Assembly (NCBI GenBank): GCA_965277495.1
Contig: OZ255824.1
Location: 2,852,001-2,916,000, forward strand
DNA from: CAHJXG01 sp965277495
Lineage (GTDB): Bacteria > Pseudomonadota > Alphaproteobacteria > Acetobacterales > Acetobacteraceae
Reading direction: 5' to 3'
Length of the DNA stretch: 64,000 nt
Part shown: positions 27,737 to 37,900 of the stretch, piece by piece
Layout: every line of letters begins with the position of its first letter
Position numbering within the stretch: position 1 is the first letter of the stretch
The notes under the pieces: model-generated
Seen by the model: only the letters and a program-made list of their open reading frames with translations
Told to the model about the DNA's origin: nothing
Database searches by the model: none
Made by a program: the position numbers and the translations under genes

Positions 27737-28613
27737 GGGCGGCCTCCTTGGCCAGGACAAACTGCGCGCCAGCGACATGGCTGACGACGCGGGTGACGCC
27801 CTGGCAATGCATGGCGGCGGCGGCGATCAGCCCGGTCCGCAGCAGGCGTCCCGCCATGGCCGCGCCGCCGTCCAGCGCACGGCCGATCTCGCTTGGCGAC
27901 AATGTTCCGACCGCCGTCGTCACCAGAACGTCGCGCAAATCGGAGTCCGGCTGCAGCTCGCACGCCGGCGTGCGATGGATCGCGGGATGGCCGGGCAGGT
28001 CGACCGCGTTGGCGACGACGGTTGCGGCGGCGTCGGCGGCGGCTGCGCTGGCGGCGAGCACGGTCACCGCGTCGGCGATGCCGAGGGAGAAGCTGCGCCC
28101 GCGCCAGCCGCTGGTGGCGAGGCCGCGAACGGGATCGGCAGCGTGCACGGACATGGCGCCGAACAGGCCCGGCTGATCCGGACGGTCAATCAACCCGATG
28201 CGGAACTGCTCGCCCGGCGCGAGATGCAGGGCGATGTCGCCGCCATTGTTGACGTAGGCCCGGCGCAGCGGCGCAGCGGCCACCATCGCCGCCAGCATCT
28301 CGTCCGCGACCGCGCCGGCCACCGCGGCCATGGGCGTGATGAAGCCCTGCGCTGCGTGGGGCCGCACCGCCTCCGCCATGCGCCGCGCCACCGGGCCATG
28401 CAGCGGCGGCGCGTGCGGCGCGGCCTGTGCCCGCAGCCCGGCCAATTCGGCGCAAAGCTGCTCCAGCACCGTGGCGAACCGGTCGATGACGGCCTGGAAC
28501 GCCCGGCTGCGCGCGGCCGGGTCGGCGGACACGCCCACGATCAGGTCGATCGGGCCATGCTGCAGGTGCAGCCGACCGTCCGGCAGCGCGTGCGCTTGCG
28601 GCGGCGCCCTCAT
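27729..28613 (-). CDS. UPF0280-family protein (ApbE-related superfamily)
   Basis: A 294-residue protein of the UPF0280 (COG2122) group. Segments such as AAVAGAVADEMLAAM, YVNNGGDIALHL and SFSLGIADAVTVLA are characteristic; the NNGGDI pattern is shared with ApbE-type flavin transferases. The ATG at 28613 overlaps the stop of the upstream reductase-like gene (ATGA). ApbE-like proteins attach FMN to target proteins, so this one may help mature the neighbouring reductase, but this is inferred. It is repeatedly seen, from memory, beside 6-hydroxynicotinate reductase and DUF1185 genes. Confidence 0.75.
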   Translation of the reverse strand: MRAPPQAHALPDGRLHLQHGPIDLIVGVSADPAARSRAFQAVIDRFATVLEQLCAELAGLRAQAAPHAPPLHGPVARRMAEAVRPHAAQGFITPMAAVAGAVADEMLAAMVAAAPLRRAYVNNGGDIALHLAPGEQFRIGLIDRPDQPGLFGAMSVHAADPVRGLATSGWRGRSFSLGIADAVTVLAASAAAADAAATVVANAVDLPGHPAIHRTPACELQPDSDLRDVLVTTAVGTLSPSEIGRALDGGAAMAGRLLRTGLIAAAAMHCQGVTRVVSHVAGAQFVLAKEAAHA

Positions 28614-30106
28614 CGTTTGGCCAGCGGCCAAGGGTTGCCGCCGCGTGGCGCGACCTGGCGCATGCCGCCCCCGGACGCGCGCAGGCTGGACCGGGGCCGC
28701 ACGTGGTCCATGTGCCCGCCCAACGCCGCATAGTCCGCAAGCCGCAGGGTGAACTCCACCGGGGCCACCAGCGCGGGCGTGGGGACATAGCCGAAGGCGT
28801 TCTCCGGCACCCGGCTCACGTCGACCATGAAGGTGATGCCGCCGCCGGGCCAGACGAACACCGGCGCGCCGCCGCAGGTCACCACCGTCAGCGCGTCCTT
28901 CACCGAGCGGGTCAGCCGCACCGGGTTCTCCGTGACGCCTGAGCGCAGCGAGCCGCCGGCGCCGCCCATGAACAGCACGGTCGCCAGGGCAGGCTCGCAG
29001 TTTTCCTGGATCAGCTCGACCGAGGCGCGCAACGCCGCCGGCGCCTGCTGCTCGACCGGGCGCAGCGCTTCATCGAGCACGAAATAGGCGTGGTGCTCGC
29101 CGGTGGTGGAGGTCATCAGCAGGGTCATGCCGGGCCGCGCCACCTTCGGGTCGAACGGGCCGAGGATCGCCAGCGGGTCGGCGATGCCGGTGCCGCCCCA
29201 CCCCGTCCCCGGCTGCGCCACCTGGAAATAGCGGCCCGGCGTGGACCGCCGGCCCTTGATGCGTATGCCGGTGTCCGGAATGCCCAGCAGCTTGCCGGCC
29301 TGGTGCTCGGACAGCACGCCGGTGATGTGGTCGTCCACCACCACGACCTCGTCGACCCGGCCCTCCCACTGCTTGGCGAACATGCCGATGGTGGCCGAGC
29401 CGCAGCCGACGCGCATGCGCTGCTCCAGGTGGCCGTTCACCACGGGCGGCTTGCCGGCCTGGATCACGATGGTGGCGCCGTCGTCGATGGCCAGCTCCAT
29501 TGCCCCGCCGTTGCACAGCGCCAGCATGGTGCTGCAGGTCACGCGCCCCTCTTTCTTGGACCCGCCGGTCAGATGGTGCACCCCGCCCAGCGACAGCATC
29601 TGCGACCCGTACTCGCCGGTGGAGACATGGCCCACCGGCTCCCCATCGGCGCGCACCAAGGCGCGTTCCGGCCCGACGTGGCGGTCGGTGTCGATCTTCA
29701 CCTTCACGCCGCAATAGCTGAAGATGCCCTCAGTGACGACGGTGACCATGTCGAGGCCGTCGATGGTGGATGACACGATGAACGGCGCCGGCTTGTAGTC
29801 CGGATAGGTGGTGCCGGCTCCGATCGCGGTCACGAACTCCTGCGGCTCGCCGACGACGGCGCCGTCCCACTCCGCCGTGCTGAACGGGACGACTAGGCCG
29901 CCGTCCGCGATGGTGCGCTGCAGGATGACGTGCGGGTCCACGCGCACCAGTTCGCCGTTATGGTTGGCATAGCGGTCGCAGGCGCCGGCCTGGCCCGGCC
30001 GGATGTAGCACATGACCGGGCAGGCATCGCAGCGGATGCGGTCATCGCTGCGGACGGGCGCGGCGTCTGCGGCCGGGATGCTGGTCAAGGTCGTCTCCTG
30101 GGCCAT
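28610..30106 (-). CDS. 6-hydroxynicotinate reductase-like iron-sulfur protein
   Basis: About 498 residues. The N terminus carries a cysteine cluster, CDACPVMC and then GACDRY, of the kind that binds a 4Fe-4S centre, and the body contains GIFSYCGVKVKIDTD, RVGCGSATIGMF and GGAGGSLRSGVTENP. The layout matches proteins annotated as 6-hydroxynicotinate reductase, which convert 6-hydroxynicotinate to 1,4,5,6-tetrahydro-6-oxonicotinate with a reduced electron carrier. First gene of the operon with UPF0280, DUF1185 and MarR. The start is unclear: ATG 30106 is chosen from length, and ATG 30175 is the alternative; neither has a clear ribosome site. The function is supported by the nicotinate dehydrogenase genes on the other side of the insert. 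Confidence 0.75.
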   Translation of the reverse strand: MAQETTLTSIPAADAAPVRSDDRIRCDACPVMCYIRPGQAGACDRYANHNGELVRVDPHVILQRTIADGGLVVPFSTAEWDGAVVGEPQEFVTAIGAGTTYPDYKPAPFIVSSTIDGLDMVTVVTEGIFSYCGVKVKIDTDRHVGPERALVRADGEPVGHVSTGEYGSQMLSLGGVHHLTGGSKKEGRVTCSTMLALCNGGAMELAIDDGATIVIQAGKPPVVNGHLEQRMRVGCGSATIGMFAKQWEGRVDEVVVVDDHITGVLSEHQAGKLLGIPDTGIRIKGRRSTPGRYFQVAQPGTGWGGTGIADPLAILGPFDPKVARPGMTLLMTSTTGEHHAYFVLDEALRPVEQQAPAALRASVELIQENCEPALATVLFMGGAGGSLRSGVTENPVRLTRSVKDALTVVTCGGAPVFVWPGGGITFMVDVSRVPENAFGYVPTPALVAPVEFTLRLADYAALGGHMDHVRPRSSLRASGGGMRQVAPRGGNPWPLAKR

Positions 30107-30125
30107 CCGCGGGGCGGTTGATGTT

Positions 30126-30140
30126 GTTTGTATGCAAATG
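30126..30140. promoter_or_regulatory. Candidate operator of the 6-hydroxynicotinate reductase operon
   Basis: The 15-mer GTTTGTATGCAAATG contains a near-palindrome (TTTG-TA-TG-CAAA, five of six base pairs symmetric) and lies about 20 bases upstream of the chosen start of the reductase operon. A copy matching at 13 of 15 positions occurs at 34446-34460 upstream of the nicotinate dehydrogenase genes. If the longer reading from ATG 30175 is the true protein, the motif would lie in coding sequence, which would weaken the call. Confidence 0.5.
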
Positions 30141-30298
30141 GATGCTCCGCCCTGCGTGCCGGCGCTGTCAAGCATGGCCGGCTGGGGGCAGCGTTTCGGT
30201 TTGAATGCCGGCTTTCGACCTCAAGTATGACATTCATTGACAAGCAAACGGTGCTCCATAGCAGACGAGCAAGGTGGTTTATAGAAATAGCTTTGGCT

Positions 30299-31034
30299 TC
30301 AATCTTCCTCGATATCAACTATTCGGTTCGCGTTTACGGCTAGATCTCTAAGTATTTCGACAGCACCAGGATCTGTGAAAGGCGCATATCGGATTAAAGC
30401 CAAAAGCTGTGAACTATGAGCCTCAAGGCATCCAACTTTACTGCAGTGTTCCAGCAGTTCAGTTATGTCACGTTTGGCGGCGGCGTAGAACGCGATTGGT
30501 TCGATCCACCAAGAGTCACCTAGCAGCGACCTAATGTCGCGAGAATGCCCAGTTCTTGCCAACCTTTCACCCGCCAAGTGCTCTTGAAAAGAGAGGTGAC
30601 CAAAGGTAAAGGTTCCGTTGTCCTCCCTCCGCAACACTCCAGCTACTCGAACAAGTTCGGTAATCATTGAGTCAAAATCTACCGAATAACCGGCATAACC
30701 CAGAGATTTGCCAAACACAGCCTCCGCATCGTCACTACTAATTTCCCGGTGATGACTAAAGTGCATGCTGTATGCGAGTTCTTGGACGTAACGCTCTTTC
30801 TTCTCGGGCGAGATTCTGGCTCGGTGCACCTCCCTGGATCTATCCCAAAAATCGAGTAATAGCCTAAGTCTCTGTCGGTATATCTGAAGACGGGAGCCTG
30901 GCTCTTGGTCGTTCTCGATCAATGCCGCAATCAACGTTGCCATTAAAGGAACTCTTGCGTTCTCAGCAAGGTCTCGGTTTCGCGCGAACAGGTCCAAGAC
31001 AATGTCCTGCTTTCGCGGCTCATCTCTAACCCAT
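30299..31034 (-). pseudogene. NACHT-type NTPase, C-terminal fragment (downstream of IS)
   Basis: The 3' part of a gene split by the IS element. Reading on the minus strand from the IS junction gives WVRDEPRKQDIVLDLFARN and then a helical region typical of what follows a NACHT/STAND ATPase core, including ENARVPLMATLIAAL and FTFGHLSFQEHLAGERLA. The latter resembles the winged-helix end of NACHT proteins, where a histidine near FxHLSFQE is common. Joining it to the fragment at 32640-34242 after removing the element and one AT gives one uninterrupted frame of 779 codons. The base composition is much less GC-rich than the neighbours. A restart at an internal TTG (30997) might make a short product, but function is unlikely. 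Confidence 0.8.
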
Positions 31035-32639
31035 CCTATTCAGCGTGCTAAGGTTTATTCTACAAGCTGAGCGGTGGACACGGTTCGACGATACGCCTGT
31101 TTCATCGCGATTTCAGTCCAGAGGTGCTGGGCGTTGGGGTTGGCGAGACGGGGCGGTTCCGGGGGCGACGGCCCCGGCGTTTATGGCCCGGCGAGTTGGA
31201 GGCTGCGCGCGACGCCGCGGAACAGCTCGGCTTCCGGGCAAGCGGCGGCGAACGCGACGCGGATCTGGGTGGCGGTCTCGGTGATGCGCCCGGCGATCTT
31301 GATCAGCCGCATGCGCAAGGTGGCGAACTCGGCTGTGGCGAGCGGTTGGGGTTTGGGAATGGCATCGCGCACCGTCAGCATCAGCCAGTAGGCGGCGGTG
31401 TGCAGCACCAGGCGGACCTGGTTGGCCAGGGCGGACCGGCAACTGGTGCGGTCGGAGGCGAGTTGGCTCTTGTGCAGCTTGATCAGGTTTTCGGCCTGGC
31501 CGCGCGCGCAGTATAGGGTGTCATAGAGCCATTCGGCGCTGCCGGCGCGCAGGTTGGTCACCACGCAACGTATGTCGAGACCCAGCGTCGTGGCCTCGAT
31601 CCTGGCTGAGACCCGGCGTTTGCAGCCCCACGACTTGGCGCCGTAGCGGACCTCGGCATAGCGGCGCAGCACGGGCAGCTGTTCCTCGGCGCGCCGGACC
31701 CGGACATCGTCGGCGGCCTCGTCGAGCAAGCGGCTCAGCACGGCATTGCCCGGCAGGCCGAAGATGTAGTCGACGGCGTTGGCTTCGCACCACGCCATCA
31801 CCTCGGGACGACCGTAATGGCCATCGCCGCGGATCGTCAGGCGCGTGGTGGGCCAATGGCTGCGGATGCGGCGCACCAGGCGGCGGACGTGGCAGCGAAC
31901 CTCGTGTCCGGACGGCGTCTTGCCGGGCCTCAGCAGGATGGCGACCGGCCGCGAGCTGGCGATATCGTAGACGTGGATGGGCATGAAGCAGCGTTCGTCG
32001 TGGTGCGCGTTGAACAAAGCAAGCTGCTGATGGCCGTGCACGACGTCGACCGTGTCATCAATGTCCAGCACCACCGCCTTGGGTGGCCTGGCATAGCTGG
32101 CGCAATAGATGTCGACCATGGTGTAGCTCAGCCGCACCACCTCGCGCAGGGTCGGCGCGTTCTCCCACCGCGATACGGTCGGCTGCGAGCACAGGTCGCG
32201 GCCGCTGTCGGGCAAGCGTCCGCAGGCGAGCTTGAAGCCGGGATCGGTGCGGAGATGGTCGAGGTCGTCGGCATCCTCGTAGCCGCAAGCGATGGCGAGC
32301 ATGCGGGCGCGCAAGATATCGGCGATGCTGTGCGTCACGAACAATGGGTTGCGCGGATCGGCAATTAGCTCTGCCAGCCGATCAGCGATCCCCAAACGGC
32401 GCTCGGCAGCGGCCAACAGCATCACGCCGCCATCGGAGGTGAGACGTCCGCCATCGAAGTCAGCGATGACTTTCTTGCGGCCCACGGCTGGAAACAGGAA
32501 CGGCGCGGCCGTATCGTCGGACATGGCGGGTGTGGCTCGGCGTGATCGGGTGAATGGATGGCTTCGACACCCAATCCATAAACACGATCAGCAGCTTACG
32601 CGACACCCGCCGCCGACTCCCAGCCATGCCCTGAATAAG
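31035..32639 (-). mobile_element. IS1380-family insertion sequence, about 1.6 kb
   Basis: Bounded by imperfect inverted ends: CCTATTCAGCGTG at the left and, read from the right on the other strand, CTTATTCAGGGCA; nine or so terminal bases agree. The flanks are CCCAT on one side and ATGGG on the other (minus-strand reading), so only AT is clearly duplicated; a longer target duplication is not visible. It carries one transposase gene. GC content is high compared with the NACHT gene it interrupts. Removing it restores the NACHT reading frame, which fixes the boundaries to within a base or two. Confidence 0.82.
31181..32524 (-). CDS. IS1380-family transposase
   Basis: A 447-residue DDE transposase. 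The N terminus (IADFDGGRLTSDGGVMLLAAAE) is diagnostic of the IS1380 family. Catalytic regions are visible as VVLDIDDTVDVVHG (first Asp), TIRGDGHYGRPEVMAW (second Asp) and YCARGQAENLIKLHK (Glu). Length and frame are intact, so the element may still be active. The gene fills most of the 1.6-kb element and is oriented like the interrupted gene. Confidence 0.92.
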   Translation of the reverse strand: MSDDTAAPFLFPAVGRKKVIADFDGGRLTSDGGVMLLAAAERRLGIADRLAELIADPRNPLFVTHSIADILRARMLAIACGYEDADDLDHLRTDPGFKLACGRLPDSGRDLCSQPTVSRWENAPTLREVVRLSYTMVDIYCASYARPPKAVVLDIDDTVDVVHGHQQLALFNAHHDERCFMPIHVYDIASSRPVAILLRPGKTPSGHEVRCHVRRLVRRIRSHWPTTRLTIRGDGHYGRPEVMAWCEANAVDYIFGLPGNAVLSRLLDEAADDVRVRRAEEQLPVLRRYAEVRYGAKSWGCKRRVSARIEATTLGLDIRCVVTNLRAGSAEWLYDTLYCARGQAENLIKLHKSQLASDRTSCRSALANQVRLVLHTAAYWLMLTVRDAIPKPQPLATAEFATLRMRLIKIAGRITETATQIRVAFAAACPEAELFRGVARSLQLAGP

Positions 32640-34242
32640 ATGGGCTAAACCACCTCCGGAAAAACTCCTCGCGTTCTGGGTCTTCAAATCGTGAGACAGT
32701 CAAAACGGGAACCCGCCCTTTTAGATCGGACGCATAACTATCTCGACAGCTCACAATAAGTCGGTCGAAACAGTTGGATCCAGAGAGAAAGGCCTCAACG
32801 AATGGGGCGAGTAGACCGGCAGGCAACTCATCTAAGCCGTCTACAATACCAACGAAACCGCCATCCCTAAGAGTTCGGTCATCAGTCGAACTAGCACGCC
32901 GGTCTATTTCGTCGAAAACTGAGTCCCAAATGGGCGCACGATGAACAAGCTCCTGAGAGCCTTTTAATCGCCGTTGAACGTCTGCTACCGCGGCAATAAT
33001 CTGAGCCGGTTCAACCTTGGCGCACTCCAGATACTTCAGTCTGCCTCCTGTTCTTAGTATTGCGATTGCAATCCGTCGTAGCAGAGTTGTCTTTCCACCC
33101 CCTGGTCCACCCTCAATTAGAACTATTCGGCCTAATTTCAAAACACTTAAGTCAGAGTCAACCTGAAGAGCTGGCGGTTCAGTTCCCATTAAGTCTTTTG
33201 AAAGCCGAGTTAACGCTCTTTCGGCCTCGCAAGCTCGCAACAACTGTTCCGCCATAAGGAATGTCTCAAGTGCAGACGTTACCTTTGCTTCGTTGCCGTC
33301 TAATGTTGAAGGGAACTTTCTCCGAGCTTGCGCGAGCCTCCTTCGCAAGGCGACCTGCGCTTTTGCTGTCCCAACCTCGAATACTTTCTCGAGAATCGAA
33401 CGCCCGCGATGTTTTGGGTCGGCCGCAATCTTGCTTGACCATCGTATCTGGAGTGGCCATATTTTTGCTAGATCACTCCAAATGGAAATGAGATGCGACT
33501 GAGCTATATCATCCGCCGAGAAACCACTTCCTTTTTCTTCTTTCAAGCTCCCGATATCTGCAGCCTCAATGGTATCTATTCGGACAATACTTAGATCTTC
33601 AATTTTCAACTTATCCGCTTCGAAGAGACCTATCAGCGTGGATCCGACAGACGTTCTAGCTTGGATGTAGAAATCCGAAATCATTCGATCAAATCGTAGT
33701 CCAAAAGCACGGCTCTCACGGTGAATAGATAGTTTTGAAATCATTTCAACCGATCTTGCATCTTTCCACTGCAGAAGTTCAGCGACTACATGCGGGCACA
33801 AGCGGTTGAGCAATGTCTCGAGTTCATCTCCATCGACAAACCTTCCGCTGAGTGACTTTATCGCGTCGAAATCACTTACGTTTTTGCGGCGAAAATTGTC
33901 GGTGCAGTCGTAAGTGTTTATGATCCAGACTTCGTCAGGTCTTAGTTTTTCGTTATCAGACCCAAGAACGCCAGTTTCCTTGGCCGCCTGTACTTGTTGT
34001 CTCAAGGTCGATATGGAGTATGGACTTCCAATCTGACTGTTAATCTTATGATTCTTTACCTGAACACAGTAGGTCACCCTCTGATTCAGAACCGGATGGC
34101 GGGCATAGCAGATATAGTCACGCCCTTTCTCATCCGGTCCATGAGTAAACTCAATCCTTGCTCCTGAAAACATCGCCCTCAACAAAGGGGTTATAGCCTG
34201 CGTAGACAGTTCCGACTCGCTCAGGTTTCTCAAAACTCCCAT
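32640..34242 (-). pseudogene. Nuclease-NACHT NTPase (probable anti-phage gene), N-terminal fragment
   Basis: The 5' part of the gene cut by the IS. From ATG 34242, residues 1-70 look like an Mrr/PD-(D/E)xK nuclease domain: an Asp in KGRDYICYA and then CVQVKNHK supply the D...QxK pattern. A helical linker follows, and then a NACHT ATPase: Walker A IEGGPGGGKTTLLRR at about residues 376-390 and Walker B GIVDGLDELP at about 465-474, with RLIVSCRDSYA after it. The last native codons read RRWFSP before the IS. TTG codons at 34326 or 34263 are alternative starts. Nuclease plus NACHT fusions act in abortive anti-phage immunity; here the gene is broken. The low GC marks it as acquired. Confidence 0.85.
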
Positions 34243-34445
34243 AAGATTATTACTATCTGGCAATTCCGACTTACCCCCGCAAATTTCCCTGGAGCCGAGT
34301 TCACAGCTTGACAGGAGGTTTAGCAATTCTTCCCAGGAAAATGTCTACTCTTATAATTGGGCGCGTTCCACAGCGGTCAGGCCGCTCCCCACCAGAACCC
34401 GACGTCCAAACTGACCCGCCACCCGGCCCAGCACGGCCCTTGCAT

Positions 34446-34460
34446 GTTTGTATGCGAACG
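34446..34460. promoter_or_regulatory. Candidate operator of the nicotinate dehydrogenase genes
   Basis: GTTTGTATGCGAACG lies 31 bases upstream of the GTG start of the 2Fe-2S subunit gene and matches the motif at 30126-30140 at 13 of 15 positions. A TATAAT sits further upstream at 34352-34357, without a convincing -35 partner. Shared motifs ahead of two units of one pathway, plus a MarR gene in one of them, suggest a common repressor. The motif is supported by the repeat; the regulator is inferred. Confidence 0.5.
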
Positions 34461-34491
34461 TTAGCGTCGCCGACCAACAAGGCAGGGAGCC

Positions 34492-34983
34492 GTGCAGGCG
34501 ATGCGGGACGAGGCAGGCGCTGGGGCGTTGCGGCTCACGGTGAACGGCGCGCAGGTCACGCTTCCGGTCCCCCGCGCCACGCCGCTGCTCTATATCCTCC
34601 GCAACGACCTCCGCCTGAACGGACCGAAATTCGGCTGCGGCCTCGGCGAGTGCGGCGCATGCGCGGTGCTCGTGGACGGGCGCGCCGCACGGTCCTGCGT
34701 GGTGTCCGCCGGCGCGGTGGAAGGGCGTGCGGTCACCACGCTCGAGGGACTCGGCTCCAGCGCCGCGCCTCATCCGGTGCAGCAGGCGTTCATCGCCGAG
34801 CAGGCCGCGCAATGCGGCTACTGCCTGAACGGCATGATCATGACGGCCACGGCCCTGCTCGCACGCATCCCGCATCCGACGGAGACGGAGATACGCGCCG
34901 CTCTGCGATACAACCTGTGCCGCTGCGGCGCGCACATCGAGATCGTCCGCGCCGTGCAGCGTGCGGCGGGCGTGCCGGCATGA
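34492..34983 (+). CDS. nicA: Nicotinate dehydrogenase small subunit (two 2Fe-2S clusters; NicA-like)
   Basis: A 163-residue iron-sulfur subunit of the xanthine-dehydrogenase superfamily. The plant-type ferredoxin cluster ligands appear as CGLGECGAC near residue 51 with a further Cys in RSCVV, and the second cluster as CGYCLNGM and NLCRCG towards the C terminus. It passes electrons from the molybdenum centre to the cytochrome domains of the partner subunit. Start is GTG 34492 (AGGGAG very close) or ATG 34501. The stop overlaps the start of the large subunit (ATGA). The isoquinoline oxidoreductase small subunit is a close alternative name. Confidence 0.82.
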   Translation: MQAMRDEAGAGALRLTVNGAQVTLPVPRATPLLYILRNDLRLNGPKFGCGLGECGACAVLVDGRAARSCVVSAGAVEGRAVTTLEGLGSSAAPHPVQQAFIAEQAAQCGYCLNGMIMTATALLARIPHPTETEIRAALRYNLCRCGAHIEIVRAVQRAAGVPA

Positions 34984-37900
34984 CCACACCGCCGGCGCTG
35001 TCGCTCCTCAGCCGGTCCGAACTGCTGCAAGCGCCGGGCACGCTGCTGGTGCTGCGCGCTGGCCCGGCGGCCATAGCGCTCGATGAGCCAACCGCCGCAT
35101 CGCCCGATCCCGGCGACCCGGACCTGCAAGTCTTCATCGCGGTGGCGGACGACGGCAGCGTCATTGCGTTCAACGGCCATGTCGACCTCGGCACCGGCAT
35201 CGCCACCGCCCTGTCGCAGATCGTCGCCGAGGAACTGGACGTGCCCATGCACCGGGTGACGATGGTGCTGGGGCATACCGGACGCTCCCCGAACCAGGGC
35301 GCCACGATCGCGAGCGAGACGATCCAGGTGGCCGCGATCCCGCTGCGCCAGGCCGCGGCGACGGCCCGCCACGCCCTGGTGGCGCGTGCGGCCAAGCTGC
35401 TGGACACGGCGCCGGACGCGCTCACTGTCACGGATGGCGTCGTCGGCGTGCCGGGCGGGAACCGGCACATGGGTTACGGCGAGTTGGTGGCGGGCCAGCG
35501 TATCCGGCTGCCGCTGGACGTGGATGCGGCGCTCAAGCCGGCGGCCGGGTACCGCATCGTCGGGGCAGCGGTGCCCCGGATCGACATCCCGGCCAAGGCG
35601 ACCGGCGAGTTCACCTATGTGCACGACGTGCGCGTGCCCGGGATGCTGCACGGACGGGTGGTGCGTCCGCCCTATGCCGGGCTCGACGCCGGCGCATTCG
35701 TGGGCAACAGCCTGGTCGCGGTGGACGAGGCGTCGGTGGCCGACGTGCCGGGGCTGATTGCGACCGTGGTCATCCGCGACTTCGTGGGCGTCGTGGCGGA
35801 GCGGGAGGAGCACGCGGTCCAGGCCGCCCGCCAACTGAAAGTGACATGGCGCAACGGCGGCGAGCTGCCGGACCTGGAGCGCCCGGAGAACGCATTGCGC
35901 GCCCAGCCGTCGCAGCCGCGGGTCCTGCTCGACCGCGGCGGCGTGGATGCCGCGATCGCCGGCGCGGTCACGCCGATGCCGCGGACCTACGTGTGGCCGT
36001 TCCAGATGCACGGCTCCATCGGGCCGTCCTGCGCGGTGGCCGACTACCGCGCCGATGGGGTGGTGGTGTGGTCGGGCACGCAGAGCCCGCACATGCTGCG
36101 TGCCGACCTGGCCCAGTTGCTGGACCTGCCGGACGGCCGGATCGAGGTCATCCGGCACGAGGCCGCCGGCTGCTACGGACGCAACTGCGCCGACGACGTG
36201 AGCGCCGACGCTGCATTGCTGTCCCGCGCGACCGGGCGTCCGGTGCGCGTGCAGCTATCGCGCGAGCAGGAGCACGCCTGGGAGCCGAAGGGCGCGGCGC
36301 AGGTGATGGACGTGAACGGCGGGCTGGATGCGGCGGGCGGCGTGGCCGGCTACGACTTCGCCACCCGGTATCCGTCGAACGGCGCGCCCACCCTGGCGCT
36401 GCTGCTGACTGGGATCGTTCCGCCGGTGCCGCTGGTGTTCGAGATGGGCGACCGCACGGCGATCCCGCCCTATGCCTATGCGGCCATCCGCGTGACGGTG
36501 CACGACATGGCGCCGATCGTGCGGGCGTCCTGGCTGCGCGGCGTGTCGGCGTTGCCGAACAGTTTCGCGCATGAATCCTGGATCGACGAGTGCGCCACCG
36601 CGGCCAAGGCCGACCCGGTCGAATACCGCCTGCGATACCTGCCGGATCAGCGCGGCGCAGCCCTGGTGCGCGCGGTGGCGGACCGGGCCGGGTGGACGCC
36701 GCACACGGCGCCCGGCAGCCATGGCGGCGAGGGCGATCTGCTGTATGGCCGCGGCTTCGCCTACGCCGTCTATGTGCATGGCCGCTTCCCCGGCACCGCC
36801 GCCGCCTGGTCCGCCTGGGTCGCCGACGTCGCCGTCAACCGCCGCACCGGGGAGGTGGCGGTGACCCGGGTCGTGGCCGGGCAGGATACCGGCATGATGG
36901 TCAACCCGGCCGGGGTGCGCCACCAAATCCACGGCAACGTCATCCAGTCCACCAGCCGCGCCTTGGTCGAGCAGGTGCATTTCGACCGCACCGCCGTGGT
37001 CAGCCGCGAGTGGGGCGCCTACCCCATCCTGACCTTCCCGCAGGTGCCGGCGATCGACGTGGTGCTGATGCCACGGCAGGACATGGCGCCGCTCGGGGCC
37101 GGCGAGTCCGCCTCGGTCCCAAGCGCCGCCGCCATCGCCAACGCCGTGTTCGACGCCACAGGGGTGCGCTTCCGCGAGCTGCCGCTGACCCCGGAGCGGA
37201 TCAGGGCGGGGTTGGGGATCGGCGTTGCAGCGCAGGGGCCGCCGCCCGGACCGGCAAAGCGGAGACGGTGGTTCGGCGCATTGGCGGCGGCGTTCACCGG
37301 CGCATTGAGCATGGCCGCGGTCGCGCTGCCGTGGCGCGCGGCCTACGCGCCGGTCGCACGCCCCGACCCGTCCGTGTTCTCCGCCGCCACTATCGAGCGC
37401 GGACGCCACTTGGCCGGGCTCGGCGCGTGCGCCGCCTGCCACACCGGCGCCGAGCTGGCGCGATTTGGCGGCGGCTTGTCGCTCGACACGCCGTTCGGAC
37501 GCATCTGGTCCACCAATATCTCGCCCAGCCCCGAGGCAGGCATCGGCGCATGGTCCTACCCGGCGTTCGAACGCGCGATGCGGGAGGGCGTCAGCCGCGA
37601 CGGCCACCATCTGTATCCCGCGCACCCCTACACCTCGTTCGCCGGGACCAGCGACGCCGACCTGCAGGCGCTGTATGCCTATTTGATGGCGCAGCCGGCG
37701 GTGGCGACGCCGCCGCCCGCGACCCGCCTGGCGTTCCCGTTCCGCATCCGCTCCTTGATGGCGGCGTGGAACACCCTGTTCCTGCGCGACGGCGAGTGGC
37801 AGGCGGACCCGGCGCGTTCGGCCGAATGGAACCGTGGCGCCTATTTGGTCGAGACGCTGGGCCATTGCAGCGCTTGCCACAGCCCGCGCAACGCCCTCGG

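Noticed and set aside
31031..32643. Four-base target duplication CCAT/ATGG around the IS
   Set aside because: The two strings are reverse complements, not direct copies, on the same strand; only AT is shared in direct orientation.
34352..34357. TATAAT as a promoter of the nicotinate dehydrogenase genes
   Set aside because: No -35 box at proper spacing was found, and it sits in AT-rich insert sequence about 135 bases from the start codon; too weak to list.
34308..34979. N-terminal extension of the NicB frame by 224 codons
   Set aside because: It overlaps the iron-sulfur subunit gene in another frame and is Arg-rich; ATG 34980 with an ATGA overlap is the expected start.
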